Below, piece after piece: positions 5,743-7,290 of a stretch of 7,290 nucleotides of DNA (its first letter is position 1; each line of letters opens with the position of its first letter). The translations under genes and the position numbers were made by a program. The notes beneath the pieces were generated by a model. It saw only the letters and a list, made by a program, of their open reading frames with translations, searched no databases and was not told the origin of the DNA. Origin of the DNA: Gemmatimonadota bacterium (lineage in GTDB: Bacteria > Gemmatimonadota > Gemmatimonadetes > Palauibacterales > Palauibacteraceae); assembly GCA_016649455.1 (NCBI GenBank), contig JAENXO010000127.1:1-7290 (forward strand), in the 5' to 3' direction.

Positions 5743-5779
5743 CGGCCGAACGGGAGTCAGCTCCCGTCGGCCGTTTTCT
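5743..5779 (+). terminator. Rho-independent terminator of the sigma/DUF4097 operon
   Basis: The stem pairs CGGCCG (5743-5748) and ACGGGAG (5750-5756) with CTCCCGT (5761-5767) and CGGCCG (5768-5773). The loop is TCAG, there is one bulged A, and TTTTCT follows directly. This is a strong textbook intrinsic terminator for the + strand. The same stem lies next to the marR stop codon on the - strand, where only a weak CCTTCC follows, so it may also act there less efficiently. Confidence 0.9.
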
Positions 5780-5780
5780 G

Positions 5781-6392
5781 TTACGGTTCTTGCTTGCCCG
5801 TCTTGTTCTTCCCCTTCTTGCCCTTCTTGCTCTTCCCTTTCTTGCCTTTCTTCCCTTCGTCGTCCTGTCCGGGCTCGACTGGACGGAAGGTCCCGTCTTC
5901 GAGCTCCTGCAGCAGGGTAAGCGCGTTCGCCTCGATCTCCCGGATCGTCCCCCGCAGGGCCTTGAGCTGCTTCTTGCCAATCCCCTCATACAGGCGGTCC
6001 CGTACCTGGATGGCACGGGGCGCACGCTCGACGACGAACGCGCGGCCGGAAGGGGTGATCCTCACACATGCCCGGCGCCGGTCGTCGGGATCTGATTCTC
6101 TGACTACGAAGCCGCGCTGCTCCAGACCGGCGAGAATTCTCGAGGTGTTGGGGCGGTCCCGGAACAGCGCCTCCCCGATCTCAGTCTGCGACTGCCCGTC
6201 GCGCGCCAGGAGTCGCGACAGAACCAGCCACATTTCGGGCGTGATTCCGGTCTGGGAGGTGTCGACGACCTTGAGAAACAGGACGCGAAGCAGACGTGCC
6301 GTTCGCTGGACGAGGTAAGCGGGAGCATCGTCGGACCGGCGCTCCCGGACGATTCCTGTGCCGGGTCCGTCCGGCTGTGAACCCTCGACCAT
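5781..6392 (-). CDS. MarR-family winged-helix regulator with Lys/Gly-rich C-terminal tail
   Basis: A 203-residue cytoplasmic DNA-binding repressor or activator of the MarR family. The ATG at 6392 is chosen because GGAGGG (6398-6403, - strand) precedes it at 5-6 nt; a GTG at 6422 would add ten residues but lacks such a site. Dimerisation helices flank the winged helix: about 24-45, with YLVQRTARLLRVLF, and 120-165, with VRDRLYEGIGKKQLKAL. The helix-turn-helix spans about 68-94 (QSQTEIGEALFRDRPNTSRI, then LAGLEQRG) and the wing is ESDPDDRRRACVRIT (99-113). After the last helix (about 165) comes an acidic linker and a 25-residue tail with 12 Lys in GKK repeats (about 179-203). MarR proteins usually end near 140-170 residues, so the tail is an addition that could give nonspecific DNA or polyanion binding. 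The ligand is unknown and there are no Cys residues for redox sensing. It lies downstream of the TPR gene on the same strand and converges with the sigma operon. Confidence 0.92.
   Translation of the reverse strand: MVEGSQPDGPGTGIVRERRSDDAPAYLVQRTARLLRVLFLKVVDTSQTGITPEMWLVLSRLLARDGQSQTEIGEALFRDRPNTSRILAGLEQRGFVVRESDPDDRRRACVRITPSGRAFVVERAPRAIQVRDRLYEGIGKKQLKALRGTIREIEANALTLLQELEDGTFRPVEPGQDDEGKKGKKGKSKKGKKGKNKTGKQEP
5793..5855 (-). repeat. Low-complexity Gly-Lys-Lys coding repeat in the marR 3' end
   Basis: An imperfect 9-nt repeat (GGNAAGAAG-type on the - strand, CTTCTTGCC-type on the + strand) encodes the GKK units of the MarR tail. Such a tract is prone to slippage, so its length may vary between strains. 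Confidence 0.65.
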
Positions 6393-6397
6393 TGTTG

Positions 6398-6410
6398 CCC
6401 TCCGATGGAG
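6398..6410 (-). promoter_or_regulatory. Shine-Dalgarno of marR within a small inverted repeat
   Basis: On the - strand CTCC (6407-6410), ATC, then GGAGGG (6398-6403) precede the ATG by 5 nt. GGAG is the ribosome-binding site and can pair with the upstream CTCC as a 4-bp stem. The site decides the start at 6392. The stem alone is weak. Confidence 0.5.
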
Positions 6411-6437
6411 TGCGTTGCCCACGCAACTACACTGTGT
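6409..6437. promoter_or_regulatory. Candidate operator upstream of marR
   Basis: GTTGC-CCAC-GCAAC (6414-6427) is a perfect 5-bp inverted repeat with a 4-bp spacer. It abuts a second small inverted repeat ACAC-T-GTGT (6429-6437). A direct copy of GTTGCCC lies 20 bp away at 6394-6400, and TTGACTCTTGACC (6454-6466, - strand) offers two -35-like boxes further upstream. MarR proteins commonly bind such dyads near their own promoter. No convincing -10 box is seen. Autoregulation is inferred. Confidence 0.4.
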
Positions 6438-6487
6438 GAGAGGCGACGCGGAAGGTCAAGAGTCAACGCCCGGCAGCCGGCCCGACT

Positions 6488-7290
6488 TCAGGGTAGAAGT
6501 GCCGCCAGGCGTTCCGGTGTGTCGCGGAATCTGGGCAGCGACTCGATCGAGCCGCCCCAGTCGTTCAACAGTTCCCGATACGCCGAGAGCGAGACAGCAT
6601 CACTGCCGAGCGCTTCGTACACCCGGCCCTTTGCGTACAGGATCACGTGGTAGTCGACTGGAAGCACCCGGTCGGCGTCCGTGACCTGGACCCGCTCGGC
6701 TGCCTCGATCACGTTCCGGGCTTCCTCCAGACGTCCCAGCTCGAGCAGGGTCCACGCCGAGCGATACCGACCGAGCCGGGTTCCACCCCACGTGCTGTCG
6801 CTCACCCATTGGACCGCCATGCTGCCCTCGAGTCCGTCAGCCCGGATATCCGCACGATCCTCGCTGTTTCCGATCCGTTCGACCTCGTTGTACGCCTCTA
6901 CGGCCCTGTCGAATCTGCCTTCCCACGCCCACGCGTCTCCGGTCAGCAGAATCGCCTGCGCGCGCACCCCGGGATCCGGGCTCTCACGCCACGGCTCGAG
7001 GGTGCTCCTGGCACCCGCCGGGTCTCCGTGTCTCAGGTAGGAGGTCGAGAGCCGGCTCATCGCCCGGTGGTCGGACGGATCGAGCTGCAGGGCGGCTCGG
7101 TACTGCGCGCGCGCCGCCTCGAGCCGATTCATGCTCTCGTAAACGCGCCCCGATTCCAGCCGGGCGCGCGACGGGTCGTTAACTACCGTTACATAGTGCT
7201 CCAGCGCCTCGTCCGCCGCCTCCTCGTCACCCTGCACGACGGCGACGTGGGCGAGCCCCGACCACGCCCGTGCCTGCTCCGGGTCCATGC
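6488..7290 (-). CDS. TPR-repeat protein, C-terminal part (5' end outside window)
   Basis: C-terminal 267 or so residues of a tetratricopeptide-repeat protein. The frame is open to the right edge, and the Met at 7288 falls at an ordinary TPR repeat boundary (MDPEQARAW), so it is almost certainly internal. About six helical-hairpin repeats can be placed from that Met: 7-38, 40-71 (LEAARAQYRAALQLDPSD), 74-104, 107-139 (GRFDRAVEAYNEVERIG), 173-203 (GRLEEARNVIEAAERV) and 215-243. The C-terminus, YRELLNDWGGSIESLPRF to the final LAALLP, resembles the ending of TPR domains attached to bacterial serine/threonine kinases or transcriptional activators (YxxFLxxWxxADxxLPxxxxARxRLAxL). The protein may therefore carry an N-terminal kinase or DNA-binding domain that is not visible here. 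The TPR array would bind partner proteins. It precedes marR by 95 bp on the same strand, possibly with its own terminator or promoter in between. No signal or membrane segment is visible in this part. Confidence 0.85.
   Translation of the reverse strand, partial: MDPEQARAWSGLAHVAVVQGDEEAADEALEHYVTVVNDPSRARLESGRVYESMNRLEAARAQYRAALQLDPSDHRAMSRLSTSYLRHGDPAGARSTLEPWRESPDPGVRAQAILLTGDAWAWEGRFDRAVEAYNEVERIGNSEDRADIRADGLEGSMAVQWVSDSTWGGTRLGRYRSAWTLLELGRLEEARNVIEAAERVQVTDADRVLPVDYHVILYAKGRVYEALGSDAVSLSAYRELLNDWGGSIESLPRFRDTPERLAALLP

Noticed and set aside
5063..6025. Long - strand open frame across the second DUF4097 gene and the marR end
   Set aside because: It overlaps two well-supported genes and its translation is low-complexity Arg/Ser/Pro sequence typical of a GC-rich shadow frame.
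6393..6422. GTG at 6422 as the marR start
   Set aside because: The ATG at 6392 has a well-placed GGAGGG, and the added ten residues would run through the dyad-rich regulatory segment.
6470..6480. CCGGC-A-GCCGG inverted repeat after the TPR gene as a terminator
   Set aside because: A one-base loop leaves too short a real stem and no T-run follows on the - strand.

Overview
The window looks like chromosomal DNA of a high-G+C, Gram-negative-type bacterium, most likely Gemmatimonadota or a close relative. This is inferred from the gene repertoire: an M1 peptidase with a Gly-Met-Glu-Tyr-Pro exopeptidase motif and an Asp-rich insert, an ECF sigma factor followed by DUF4097 proteins, a TPR protein with a kinase-family-like tail, and strong third-position GC. 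No sequence search was possible. There are eight genes, two cut by the window ends, and no RNA genes, insertion sequences, phage genes or CRISPR.

Layout. (1) 2-1222 (+): the C-terminal part of an M1 zinc metallopeptidase whose frame is open to the left edge. (2) 1271-2623 (-): an MtaB-type tRNA methylthiotransferase, convergent with the peptidase; a G+C-rich hairpin sits in the 48-bp gap. (3) 2624-2709: an 86-bp divergent intergenic region holding a 12-bp perfect palindrome, a 9-bp direct repeat and weak promoter-like elements. (4) 2710-5693 (+): a tight four-gene operon of ECF sigma factor, one-pass membrane anti-sigma factor, and two exported DUF4097 repeat proteins. Gaps are 20-28 bp, and the operon is followed by a hairpin and then a strong rho-independent terminator. 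(5) 5781-6392 (-): a MarR-family regulator with a lysine/glycine-rich C-terminal tail. (6) 6488-7290 (-): the C-terminal part of a TPR protein running off the right edge, upstream of marR on the same strand.

How they may work together. The operon is the most interesting part. A sigma/anti-sigma pair is transcribed with two paralogous periplasmic or surface beta-repeat proteins. One repeats a (T/S)-V-D-G turn, the other a T-V-N-G turn, in nearly the same register. This suggests an envelope-sensing module in which the sigma factor drives its own operon and the DUF4097 proteins are effectors or signal partners of the anti-sigma periplasmic domain. That function is inference: DUF4097 has no settled biochemical role. 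The marR promoter region and the sigma/mtaB divergent region share a GTTGC/GCAAC inverted half-site, which hints at, but does not show, a regulatory link.
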